A DNA stretch of 59,508 bases from a virus (IMGVR_UViG_3300049024_000030:1-59508), one strand, 5' to 3'. Counted from the stretch's first letter, positions 49,337-56,580 are shown. Made by a program: numbers and translations. The notes: generated from the letters alone by a model not told the origin.

Positions 49337-49638
49337 GACGCCACCTCCACGTTGAGAAGTTCGTGGCGCGCGGTTATGACGGCCTTCCAATAGGCGCGGC
49401 GGTAATCGCGCTGAATCTCGTTAGCGCGGCGCTCAATGGCCATGTGAACCAGAGCGCGCGCGTGCGCGCCGGCGTTGTCGGAAGAAATGGGATTGAGAAT
49501 GGCCTCGATATGGAAATCGCACTTTGACGACCATTGTTCATCGGTCATCACCTTTATCGGCGCCGCCTTGCGCGTCCGTTTCGGCGCGGCTTGGCTTTCC
49601 TGGCGGCGGCGGATTGTGGCGGGTGAGTCGTAGATCAT
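49333..49638 (-). CDS. First gene of the recombination operon (101 aa)
   Basis: Unknown. Helical, with basic N-terminus (RRRQESQAAPKRTRKAAP). Begins just after the strong promoter at 49675; ribosome site CGGAGAACGCCCTT. Confidence 0.72.
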   Translation of the reverse strand: MIYDSPATIRRRQESQAAPKRTRKAAPIKVMTDEQWSSKCDFHIEAILNPISSDNAGAHARALVHMAIERRANEIQRDYRRAYWKAVITARHELLNVEVAS

Positions 49639-49674
49639 AAGGGCGTTCTCCGTTATTTTTCACTGACGGGGCGG

Positions 49675-49703
49675 AGTGTAACCTATTAGATTGCGACTGT
49701 CAA
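49675..49703 (-). promoter_or_regulatory. Strong promoter of the leftward recombination operon
   Basis: On the minus strand TTGACA (49703-49698), 17-bp spacer, TACACT (49680-49675), close to the sigma-70 consensus. The spacer includes AGATTGCG (plus strand 49688-49695), a motif also found in the two other immunity regions. Confidence 0.82.
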
Positions 49704-49711
49704 CGTGAAGA

Positions 49712-49948
49712 TTACGCGGCGCGCAAAAATTTTTCGGCGCTGATAATGTCTTTCAGGCCAACACCATAGAACAGGCAGAGCCTTATCAGGAGCGGCGCTG
49801 ACGGTTTGCGAGAGCCATTTTCGATTGCCCAAAGATGCTGCCGTTCAATGCCGAACAATTTAGCGACCTCGGACGGAGACCTGTCCCCACGTGCGGCTTT
49901 CAGCTTTGCGGGATCAATGTCCACATTGCGGATTGTTTCGATGTCCAT
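49712..49948 (-). CDS. Cro-like HTH regulator (78 aa)
   Basis: XRE-type helix-turn-helix (SEVAKLFGIERQHLWAIENG) with the start at ATG 49948. Divergent from the CI-like gene, as Cro is from CI; leads into the recombination operon. No clear ribosome site. Confidence 0.78.
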   Translation of the reverse strand: MDIETIRNVDIDPAKLKAARGDRSPSEVAKLFGIERQHLWAIENGSRKPSAPLLIRLCLFYGVGLKDIISAEKFLRAA

Positions 49949-50047
49949 GGGCGAAATGTAACATGGCAGGTTGCAGATGTCTACCAACAGGTGACAAAAA
50001 ATCATTCTCGCAGATTGCAAAAGACTCGTAAACTTTCAGTTGACGCT

Positions 50048-50548
50048 ATGAAGGAAACTTTCGGACAAAAATTACAACGATGGCGCGAGGCGGCCCATGT
50101 GTCGCAAGCTGAATTAGCGCGCCGGATGGATGTTAGCCGTAATTACATCAGCAATCTTGAGAGGGACTTTTCGCCAACTGCCAAGGGTGGCAAGCCTCAG
50201 CCGAGTGTGGAGACATGCGATAAGATCGCCCGCGCACTGGGGGTTAAGATTGCCGAAGTCAGGCTAGCTGCAGGGTATGCACCGCCCGCAAAATCAGAGG
50301 AAGAGAGTGCAGAAATGAAACAAGAATCCGAACAGGCAGTCGACCGCGCGGCCGAAGGCGCCCGCACTATGGAAATGATTGAAAATTGGGCGATCATGAC
50401 ACCTGAAGAGCAGACGGCGGCGCTTGCGTTTCTCAAGTTTCTCAAAGCGGAAAATCCTGAAGCTCTCAGGATTTTAGGCCCCAGGTTCAAAGTAAAAGAC
50501 TCTTCGGACATCACTCAGTCCGAAGTTGAGGAAACACCAGATCGCTGA
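50048..50548 (+). CDS. CI-like repressor (166 aa)
   Basis: N-terminal XRE domain (KLQRWREAAHVSQAELARRM; SRNYISNLERDF; TCDKIARALGVKIAEVRLAAG) and a helical C-terminal part, but no LexA-type peptidase domain, so it may dimerise differently from lambda CI. ATG at 50048. Divergent from the Cro-like gene. Confidence 0.82.
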   Translation: MKETFGQKLQRWREAAHVSQAELARRMDVSRNYISNLERDFSPTAKGGKPQPSVETCDKIARALGVKIAEVRLAAGYAPPAKSEEESAEMKQESEQAVDRAAEGARTMEMIENWAIMTPEEQTAALAFLKFLKAENPEALRILGPRFKVKDSSDITQSEVEETPDR

Positions 50549-50623
50549 CCCACCAGCCCATCCAGACCCAGAAGAAAGGAGGGTCATCTTGCACGCGCCA
50601 CCCTGACGAAAATCCAACCTTAA

Positions 50624-50634
50624 CCCCCCCCCCC
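50624..50634. repeat. C11 homopolymer in an intergenic gap
   Basis: Eleven C in a row in the 273-bp gap after the CI-like gene. No gene or clear promoter is visible in this gap apart from the homopolymer and the ribosome site of the next gene. Confidence 0.85.
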
Positions 50635-50821
50635 AGGTCGCTATGCGGAACATCCCTGCATCTGTATGATCGACTACAACTATCACCAGTGAGCATTTTT
50701 GCGCGCTTGAACTGGAGGAGAGTTGGCGACAGAGACCGGGCCAAAAGAAAAATATACACCTGAACCAATTAACCAATAAAGCAAGCGGGCGCTTTGTTCT
50801 TTAAAACAAAGGAGTCCTCGC

Positions 50822-51067
50822 ATGGCCAATTTCATAGTCGTTGGCGTGCGCCTCGAATTGCCCAGGGGCGCGCGGTTTGTCTGTATAGGTCAAGTGTTCA
50901 GATCAGATGCGCTTTGTTTGATCAGTATCGACGGGCACAAAACTATCGGTCGTTATTTTCAGTCCCCCGACGGCTGCCGCTGGGTTGTCCAGCCGGGCTG
51001 TCTCGTGCGTATAGCCGATGACGCCGTCGTCACGGTTTTGGGTCCGGTTACGGTGTCATATCCGTGA
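50822..51067 (+). CDS. Hypothetical beta-rich protein (81 aa)
   Basis: Unknown. Strands such as FIVVGVRLELPRGARFVCIG and VQPGCLVRIADDAVVTVLG suggest a small beta barrel. Strong ribosome site (AACAAAGGAGTCCTCGC). Confidence 0.72.
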   Translation: MANFIVVGVRLELPRGARFVCIGQVFRSDALCLISIDGHKTIGRYFQSPDGCRWVVQPGCLVRIADDAVVTVLGPVTVSYP

Positions 51068-51081
51068 TTGAATCCAAATAG

Positions 51082-51153
51082 GTCTCGCGTCCCGGCCCGG
51101 GGCGCGAGACTGAAACCTCCCGCGCCTGGAACCATCCGGATGCCGGGCGCGGG
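51082..51153 (+). repeat. Two strong hairpins upstream of the RNA motif
   Basis: GTCTCGCG/CGCGAGAC (51082-51110) and CCCGCGC/GCGCGGG (51119-51153) follow the 50822 gene. Together with the motif at 51178 they make a ~170-nt structured, gene-free stretch. Either may act as a terminator, but there is no U-tract. Confidence 0.7.
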
Positions 51154-51177
51154 CCGGGCCAATCAATCACATCCACA

Positions 51178-51247
51178 TTGGGCGGCCTGGTCATGCTACC
51201 GCCCAATAAGCCCCACGCCTACTACTCGGGGGAGTCGGGGCGTGGGG
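51178..51247 (+). ncRNA. Two-hairpin RNA motif, copy 1 (novel-looking)
   Basis: Hairpin 1: TTGGGCGG/CCGCCCAA with loop CCTGGTCATGCTA (51178-51206). Hairpin 2: CCCCACGCC/GGCGTGGGG with a loop holding GGGGGAGT (51211-51247). Both loops are conserved in a second copy at 51485 while the stem of hairpin 2 has a different sequence. It lies 23 nt before the 51271 gene, in its 5' leader. Confidence 0.7.
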
Positions 51248-51270
51248 GCGACAACTGAAGGGACACCTCA

Positions 51271-51477
51271 ATGCGAGAAAACGACAAACCCGACTACAAC
51301 GAAAAGCCTCTGCGCGTCGTCGTCATCGACGCCGATATGAAATTTAGCTCGATGGTGATCTTTATGTTGAAGTGGGCGCTCGCCGCAATCCCCGCCATGC
51401 TGATGCTGATCGGCGTCCTGATCGTGGCGGGTTCAATGCTCGGGATACTGAGCCGGCTGGTTGCCGCCCTTCCCTAG
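51271..51477 (+). CDS. Small membrane protein (68 aa)
   Basis: Charged N-terminus, then a long hydrophobic part (WALAAIPAMLMLIGVLIVAG). Preceded by a ribosome site (GAAGGGACACCTC) and copy 1 of the RNA motif. Function unknown. Confidence 0.72.
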   Translation: MRENDKPDYNEKPLRVVVIDADMKFSSMVIFMLKWALAAIPAMLMLIGVLIVAGSMLGILSRLVAALP

Positions 51478-51484
51478 TGCGACT

Positions 51485-51553
51485 TTGGGCGGACTGGTCA
51501 TGCTACCGCTCAGACATCCGGCGCGTTGTTGTCCTGGGGGAGTACCGCGCCGG
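51485..51553 (+). ncRNA. Two-hairpin RNA motif, copy 2
   Basis: Hairpin 1: TTGGGCGG/CCGCTCAG with loop ACTGGTCATGCTA (51485-51513). Hairpin 2: CCGGCGCG/CGCGCCGG with GGGGGAGT in its loop (51518-51553). The distance from the end of stem 1 to GGGGGAGT is 22-23 nt in both copies. Located 26 nt before the integrase start, so it is in the integrase mRNA leader. Confidence 0.7.
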
Positions 51554-51579
51554 ATCGATGTTTTTCACAAAGAGAAATT

Positions 51580-52746
51580 ATGCCGCGACGATACAAAGGC
51601 TATTCCGCCTATCCGTACAAAGAAAAAGCGAGTGGGAAATGGTATGGCCGGCTGGAACTGAAAAAGCCGGACGGAAAGATGAAAGTCTACTCGCGTCAGG
51701 CGAGGAACAAAACCCACGCCAGGCAGATCGCGGACGAACTGGAAGCCAGGTATATAACCGGCGGCACGGAAGCGCTCGACGCCGAGAATATGACGGTGGG
51801 TGAGTTGGCGGGAAGATATAGAAAGGCGAAAGTCGTCGACGCGGCATATGACGGCGGAATCAAGGTGTCTGGAATGATCGCGAAAGCATCAGCCGAAGAC
51901 GAGATAAAGGAACTGCTGGAGTACTGGAACCTGGCGCCGATTCAGAAGATCACCCATGCCGCGATTGAAGAGTATAAATCGCATATACTGAAAAAGCCGA
52001 CGTTTTGGCGCTGGCGCAAAGGCGATAAGATTGTTGAAAAGCCACGCGGGACGCCGCGCAAAATGTCGAGCGTCAATCATTTATTGCGCAGGCTTCGCGC
52101 TATGTTGAACTTCGCGATCCGCAATGGCTGGCTCGTCAAAAACCCGTTTAACGCCGGCGAGCCGTTGATCAGCGACGCCGCCGAGGTTCCGCGCAACCGC
52201 GCCGAACGCGTCGAAGAACTGGACAAGCTACTCGCCGCTTGCGTTGGCAGCCGCGCCTATCTGCGGCCTGTGATCCTGATTATGGCCGATTCGGCGTTGC
52301 GACTTACCGAAGCGAAGCGGCTCACGCGCGCCAATCTGGATTTGGATCGTAAAGTCGCCTATATCGAAGCGCGGAATACGAAGAAGAACAAACAACTGCG
52401 CATTATTCCGTTATCCGATCGGTTGATTGAAGAGCTGAAGGTGTGGGCTGAGAAGGCGAAGACGGACGACGTTCCGATCCTGCAGCAAGGCGACTATAAG
52501 AAGGCCTGGAAGGCGCTGAAGAAGGAAGCCAAAATATCCGACGATCTGCAGTTGAGAGACCTTCGCGGATGGGGAACGTCCAAGATCGCGCGCGCGCTTG
52601 CCGCCAACAATTTGCCGTGGCAGTGGGGCATGAAGGCGACGGGGCATACGCAAACCAAAACCTACGAGCGGTATTTGAAGACGGATGAGGAAATCGCGAG
52701 ACAAACGGGCGAGGCGCTGAAGAAAATTGAAAAAAAAGTTGCGTGA
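51580..52746 (+). CDS. int: Phage integrase, tyrosine recombinase (388 aa)
   Basis: Full-length phage-type integrase: arm-binding/N-terminal parts (about 1-60), SAM-like domain (about 70-190) and catalytic domain. Catalytic Arg241, Lys near 268, box-II R326-D-L-R329 (the usual His is replaced by Arg, seen in some integrases), His356 and nucleophile Tyr365. The start at 51580 follows AAGAGAAATT. attP with a tRNA-Thr 3' half lies 96 bp downstream, which identifies this as the working integrase. Confidence 0.94.
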   Translation: MPRRYKGYSAYPYKEKASGKWYGRLELKKPDGKMKVYSRQARNKTHARQIADELEARYITGGTEALDAENMTVGELAGRYRKAKVVDAAYDGGIKVSGMIAKASAEDEIKELLEYWNLAPIQKITHAAIEEYKSHILKKPTFWRWRKGDKIVEKPRGTPRKMSSVNHLLRRLRAMLNFAIRNGWLVKNPFNAGEPLISDAAEVPRNRAERVEELDKLLAACVGSRAYLRPVILIMADSALRLTEAKRLTRANLDLDRKVAYIEARNTKKNKQLRIIPLSDRLIEELKVWAEKAKTDDVPILQQGDYKKAWKALKKEAKISDDLQLRDLRGWGTSKIARALAANNLPWQWGMKATGHTQTKTYERYLKTDEEIARQTGEALKKIEKKVA

Positions 52747-52778
52747 AAAACCACCGCAGCCACCAAAGTGGAAAAATT

Positions 52779-52803
52779 ATGGCGGCCAGTGACAGGCCGC
52801 CAT
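52779..52803 (+). terminator. Hairpin terminator after integrase
   Basis: Perfect ATGGCGGCC/GGCCGCCAT stem with a 7-nt loop, followed by ATCTCTTGT. Only a weak U-tract, but the position after the integrase stop supports a terminator. Confidence 0.65.
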
Positions 52804-52841
52804 ATCTCTTGTAACTCATTGTCTTTCTTCGGTTTCTTCAG

Positions 52842-52885
52842 AGCCGACTACCAGACTTGAACTGGTGACCTACTGATTACGAATC
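52842..52885 (-). other. attP: attP core: 3' half of tRNA-Thr(CGU)
   Basis: Read on the minus strand, anticodon loop TTCGTAA (anticodon CGT, Thr), variable loop AGGTC, T-arm ACCAG-TTCAAGT-CTGGT and acceptor AGTCGGC plus T73 are in the right order and spacing. Upstream of the anticodon the pairing breaks down, so only the 3' half is present. This is typical of attP sites of phages that integrate in a tRNA gene and restore it. Confidence 0.82.
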
Positions 52886-53050
52886 GGGGCGAGAGATTGG
52901 CAGCTAGCGGCAATAAGCGGTAAAGTCATTTAGATTGAACGGGATTATTGAGATATCCATTCCCGCCACACCCGCTTAAACGTCAATAAAAGGCAACGAA
53001 AGGAAGGGAAACACTACCGTAACACTACAGTAGATCAGCCAACACACCCC

Positions 53051-53078
53051 TTGCATTCTGTTTTTTTCGTGCTATTCT
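53051..53078 (+). promoter_or_regulatory. Promoter upstream of the accessory methyltransferase
   Basis: TTGCAT (53051-53056), 16-bp spacer, TATTCT (53073-53078), about 150 bp before the methyltransferase ATG. The 52886-53231 gap otherwise shows no gene that I can support; it probably also carries integrase arm sites. Confidence 0.5.
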
Positions 53079-53231
53079 GCGCCCGCAGTTACGACCGTCC
53101 TTTAACGCTGACGTGCTTCCAACACTCAGCGCACAATCCAAACGACAATTAGCGCGCCTTTGCGTGGTGCAGATAAATCACTACGCAGGGCCACGTTCGA
53201 TGACTCAACGTCGCAGATTCAATACGAGCGA

Positions 53232-54428
53232 ATGAGCGATCTGACGATTTTACAAGGTGACTGCCGCGAGAAGTTGCGGGGACTGCCCGACGCCAGTGTT
53301 CATACCTGCGTCACGTCCCCGCCCTACTGGGGGCTCCGCAACTACAACGTTGATGGCCAAATCGGACTCGAGAAGTCGCCGGCGGAATACGTCGCGCAGT
53401 TGGTCGAAGTCTTTCGAGAAGTGCACCGCGTGCTAAGGGACGACGGGACGCTCTGGCTAAACTTAGGAGACTCCTACGCCGGATCGTGGGGCAACTACGG
53501 CGGTCAGAATCGTGGCAATGGGAAGCAGCGCAAGATTGAGAGCGGATCGCAGGCGCATCAGAAAGCATACGATGGACTTGATAACTGGCGTCCGCCAACT
53601 GCCGGAAATCTCGGATCGGGCCTGAAGCCGAAAGACCTGATCGGCATTCCCTGGCGGGTCGCCTTCGCGCTTCAGGAAGATGGCTGGTATTTGCGTCAGG
53701 ATATTATCTGGGCGAAGCCAAACCCGATGCCTGAGAGTGTCGAGGACCGATGCACCAAATCTCACGAATACATTTTCATGCTCAGCAAGAGCTCGATGTA
53801 TTTCTACGACCAGGAGGCCATTAAGGAGCCAGCGATATATGCGGATGACGACCGGATCGGGCGGGCCCAGGCGATCCACAAGAGCGCCCCAGATGGAACG
53901 GTAAACGGAATCCGAGCTCGATCAGATAAGCAGCGGGGGCATTCTCGCCGCCACGCTGGATTTAATGACCGATGGGATCAGATGAAGAAGTCTGAGCAGT
54001 GCTCAGGGATGCGCAATAAGCGGAGCGTCTGGAACGTTTCGACAGCGCCCTATCCCGATGCCCATTTCGCCACCTATCCGCCAGCGCTTATCAAGCCCTG
54101 CATCCTGGCCGGCAGTCCCGCAGGCGGAACCGTGCTTGACCCGTTCGGCGGATCTGGAACCACTGGCAAAGTCGCGCTCGAGCTTGGACGATCGGCTGTC
54201 CTGATCGAGTTAAACCCGGACTACGTGAAACTGATCGAAAAGCGTTGTCGGGTAAACCTGCCGCTGATGTTCGATCTTAACCATCAACCATTAACCACAA
54301 GGAGAACTATGGACATCACCGCATCAACTTCACAAACCGACTTACCAGTCGAACCGGAAACCCCGGCCGACGCCGACACTGCCGAACAGCCGACGGTGGA
54401 AGCGCCGCTCGGTGATCCCGAGGAATAG
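53232..54428 (+). CDS. DNA methyltransferase, SPPY type (398 aa)
   Basis: Motif IV TSPPYWGLRNYN near residue 30 and AdoMet motif FGGSGTTG near residue 310 identify a beta-class methyltransferase; SPPY favours N4-cytosine. Start at ATG 53232 (MSDLTILQGD). After about residue 358 the sequence looks like an intergenic linker read in frame, including AAGGAGAAC and ATG at 54309; the last 39 residues are Pro/Glu/Asp-rich and may be a separate small protein. Confidence 0.87.
   Translation: MSDLTILQGDCREKLRGLPDASVHTCVTSPPYWGLRNYNVDGQIGLEKSPAEYVAQLVEVFREVHRVLRDDGTLWLNLGDSYAGSWGNYGGQNRGNGKQRKIESGSQAHQKAYDGLDNWRPPTAGNLGSGLKPKDLIGIPWRVAFALQEDGWYLRQDIIWAKPNPMPESVEDRCTKSHEYIFMLSKSSMYFYDQEAIKEPAIYADDDRIGRAQAIHKSAPDGTVNGIRARSDKQRGHSRRHAGFNDRWDQMKKSEQCSGMRNKRSVWNVSTAPYPDAHFATYPPALIKPCILAGSPAGGTVLDPFGGSGTTGKVALELGRSAVLIELNPDYVKLIEKRCRVNLPLMFDLNHQPLTTRRTMDITASTSQTDLPVEPETPADADTAEQPTVEAPLGDPEE
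54309..54428 (+). CDS. Possible separate small acidic protein in the same frame (39 aa)
   Basis: Inside and in frame with the methyltransferase, an AAGGAGAAC ribosome site precedes ATG 54309. The product MDITASTSQTDLPVEPETPA... is highly acidic and unlike the enzyme. Either an internal start or a gene whose upstream neighbour has lost its stop codon. Confidence 0.4.
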   Translation: MDITASTSQTDLPVEPETPADADTAEQPTVEAPLGDPEE

Positions 54429-54437
54429 AAACGGCGG

Positions 54438-54480
54438 CGGCCGGTATGAATCACAACGACGATCCTCATACCGGCCGTTT
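54438..54480 (+). terminator. Terminator after the methyltransferase
   Basis: Perfect 12-bp stem CGGCCGGTATGA/TCATACCGGCCG with a 16-nt loop, followed by TTTACC. Confidence 0.7.
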
Positions 54481-54562
54481 ACCGCGCCGAACGTTAATCC
54501 AGGACGCGGCGAACGGATTCTACCTTTCGCCGCTCCTTTCTTCCAAACAGGGAAGGGAGCAT

Positions 54563-55264
54563 ATGACTCAACAGGAAATCGAGAAGAAGCGGAAATATTT
54601 CTTCATGGGAATCGCCGCACTCGCAACCGCAATTACGCTGGCCAGCGCGAGCGCGACTTACGCGATCAACGAAAAGAGTTTTGTGGACTGGAAGGAATGG
54701 CAGAGCGTGCTGGCGTTTTTGGCCACGGTGGGAACTGAGGCGACTTTCAGTCTTTCCCTCTACGGCGTGACCTATGCCCTCACCGGCGCCACGGAAAAGA
54801 GACTTGGCGTTGCGCTGCTCTTAGGCACCGTCGCGGTAATGGCGGCCAATTACACGATCCACCACAAGCTGAACATTCACGCTTCACTGAGCGACTGGCA
54901 GGTGGCGTATGTGCAATGGATCGGGCCTTTAAGCCTGTTCGGGATTCTCTTGTTGATCGTGAGCATTATCGTCTTCAACCACGACGCGAAGAAAAGGGCA
55001 CAGGATAGAGAGTTCGCATTCGCCGCTGAGCGCAAAGCGATGGAGTGGCGGCAAAAGCAACTCGAATCCGCCGCCTTCGAACAGCACATGGAGCAGTATC
55101 AAGATCAGGTATTTGAGGAAGCTAGACGGTCTTTGAAGCTCTCTTCCCCGCAATCCTTACCGGGTCCGGCTTACGGATCGAGTCAACCGCCGCGTATCGG
55201 CTACCGTCCGGACGAGCGCGATGAGGTGGACTTATTCCCAAAAATTCAACCGAACCGGGACTGA
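54563..55264 (+). CDS. Four-pass membrane protein (233 aa)
   Basis: Four hydrophobic helices (about 14-36, 48-74, 79-98, 118-138), then a charged helix and a disordered Pro/Ser tail. Start at ATG 54563 (GGGAAGGGAGCAT). Function unknown; could be a channel-like or superinfection-type protein, without evidence. Confidence 0.75.
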   Translation: MTQQEIEKKRKYFFMGIAALATAITLASASATYAINEKSFVDWKEWQSVLAFLATVGTEATFSLSLYGVTYALTGATEKRLGVALLLGTVAVMAANYTIHHKLNIHASLSDWQVAYVQWIGPLSLFGILLLIVSIIVFNHDAKKRAQDREFAFAAERKAMEWRQKQLESAAFEQHMEQYQDQVFEEARRSLKLSSPQSLPGPAYGSSQPPRIGYRPDERDEVDLFPKIQPNRD

Positions 55265-55315
55265 TTGCCGCGCCTGGTTCGAGGATGAATCAGGCGGCGG
55301 AAATGGAGGCGAACC

Positions 55316-55417
55316 GTGGGAAACAAGAGCCGAGTATTGAATTGGGGAGTGGCGATCGAGATCGGGATTATGGCGGCGGCAATTTTGATTTTCGCGTGGC
55401 TGAAGGGCGGCAAGTGA
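55316..55417 (+). CDS. 33-residue membrane microprotein
   Basis: GTG start with GGAGG 6 nt upstream; product begins MGNKSRVLNWGVAIEIGIMA and is followed by AAILIFAWLKGGK. One membrane helix with a basic end. Its TGA overlaps the next GTG start (GTGA). Confidence 0.6.
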   Translation: MGNKSRVLNWGVAIEIGIMAAAILIFAWLKGGK

Positions 55418-55905
55418 ATGAAGTTCTTGATTCTAGTATCCGACCTGCTGCTGCGCCTGTGGCCGTCAATTCGGTCGCTCCTGTGACCGAGAGTGAATAT
55501 TCACCAAAGGCGAAGAAAAACCGTTCACCGAAGGCGCCGAAGCCGCTCACTGCGCGCGAAATCGCAAGCGAGAAAGTTGTTGATATGACGGCGTTTAAGA
55601 CGGCTGGTGACTATTCACCACCGGCGGTTTTCGACGCCGACAAATGGAAGCGGAGCCGAGTCAAAAAGGGCTACTTAATTGCGCGAATTTCAGGCTATGA
55701 CGTGGTTGAGGGTGAATACGGCGTCCACTACTTGAAAGTCATTCACCGCGATCCAAAAACGGGCAAAAAAAAGACTTCAGGTGACTATTCACTTTATGAG
55801 CACGCCGGGTTCTCAACCTGGCAGACGATGCAGAAGACGGGAAAGCTAGTGAAGGAGAAAAAACGGAATGAGCGAATCAATGAGAACCGCGCTGACGCAT
55901 CTTGA
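55414..55905 (+). CDS. Hypothetical protein carrying GTGAATATTCAC motifs (163 aa)
   Basis: Unknown. Basic linker then a beta-rich body (KRSRVKKGYLIARISGYDVV; VHYLKVIHRDPKTG). The GTG at 55414 (GAAGGGCGG upstream, overlap with the microprotein stop) is preferred to the ATG at 55285. Peptide pieces EYSP/DYSP/DYSL arise from the DNA palindromes that run through this gene. Confidence 0.72.
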   Translation: MNEVLDSSIRPAAAPVAVNSVAPVTESEYSPKAKKNRSPKAPKPLTAREIASEKVVDMTAFKTAGDYSPPAVFDADKWKRSRVKKGYLIARISGYDVVEGEYGVHYLKVIHRDPKTGKKKTSGDYSLYEHAGFSTWQTMQKTGKLVKEKKRNERINENRADAS

Positions 55906-56065
55906 GATGATCTGCCAAGGCGCGACAGGTGAATATTCACTTAAGGCCGGTGAATTGGAGAAAAGACGCGCGGCGCTCGTGGCGTTCATATTCACTGGCC
56001 AGTGTCTCGCCGATGACTCGGATCGGGAACTGGCCGCGAAAGTGAGCGCAGTAGTGAATAGTCAC
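55493..56065. repeat. Array of GTGAATATTCAC-type palindromes
   Basis: Full sites: 55493-55504 and 55929-55940 (GTGAATATTCAC), 55607-55618 and 55781-55792 (GTGACTATTCAC), 56054-56065 (GTGAATAGTCAC). Half-sites: about 55523, 55712, 55741, 55950, 55989 and 56075. They lie in two overlapping genes and occur in more than one reading frame, so selection appears to act on the DNA. Confidence 0.85.
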
Positions 56066-56122
56066 TTTTTGACAGTGAATGAACAAACAGCCGCCCCGGC
56101 CGCCGAGTCGGACGCGGCGTGA
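55868..56122 (+). CDS. Hypothetical protein (84 aa)
   Basis: Unknown helical protein (LKAGELEKRRAALVAFIFTG; RELAAKVSAVVNSHFLTV). Two of its segments are shaped by the GTGAATATTCAC array. Strong AAGGAG ribosome site. Confidence 0.7.
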   Translation: MSESMRTALTHLEMICQGATGEYSLKAGELEKRRAALVAFIFTGQCLADDSDRELAAKVSAVVNSHFLTVNEQTAAPAAESDAA

Positions 56123-56134
56123 AGGAGGGAATCG

Positions 56135-56314
56135 ATGAAACGAGCACTCGTCTACGTCGCAATCGCGCTCGTGACTCTGATCATCCTGACCATGCTCTTC
56201 GACATGGAGCCGATGCCGGCGCGCCCGCTCGGGCCGACAGAAACGCCGCACAAACTGACGCCGGCCGAGCAACGCGATTTGCAGACGCACGGAAGGCGAA
56301 AAGGGAACGGTTAA
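56135..56314 (+). CDS. Small membrane-anchored protein (59 aa)
   Basis: ATG 56135 after GAAGGAGGGAATCG. N-terminal membrane helix (LVYVAIALVTLIILTMLF) then a proline-rich tail. A longer frame spanning here (from 56119) is a different reading frame and is rejected. Confidence 0.72.
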   Translation: MKRALVYVAIALVTLIILTMLFDMEPMPARPLGPTETPHKLTPAEQRDLQTHGRRKGNG

Positions 56315-56328
56315 ACAAGGAGAGGGAG

Positions 56329-56580
56329 ATGCAATCCGCTTTGCCCTTCGATGAAATCGGCACTCAGTACGATGGCGACTTCATCAGGAACAATCCAATC
56401 CCGGCGTGCTGTCTGAAGTGTAAGAGACGCTTCGAAGGCAGAGATGCCATCGGCGCGCCAACGCTGGAGATGTGTCGCTGTTTCTATTGTGGTGGAAATC
56501 TGAGGCCGATCGATAAGAAAGCCTATGCGCAGCGGCTTATAGAGTTGCCGAAATATATCGTGTGGCAAGGCTTTATTTAA
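56329..56580 (+). CDS. Zinc-ribbon protein (83 aa)
   Basis: Cys pairs CCLKCKRR and CRCFYCGGN fit a zinc ribbon. ATG 56329 after AAGGAGAGGGAG. Function unknown. Confidence 0.74.
   Translation: MQSALPFDEIGTQYDGDFIRNNPIPACCLKCKRRFEGRDAIGAPTLEMCRCFYCGGNLRPIDKKAYAQRLIELPKYIVWQGFI

Noticed and set aside
56119-56580. 153-aa frame from 56119
   Set aside because: Two better genes (56135 and 56329) with strong ribosome sites account for the region.
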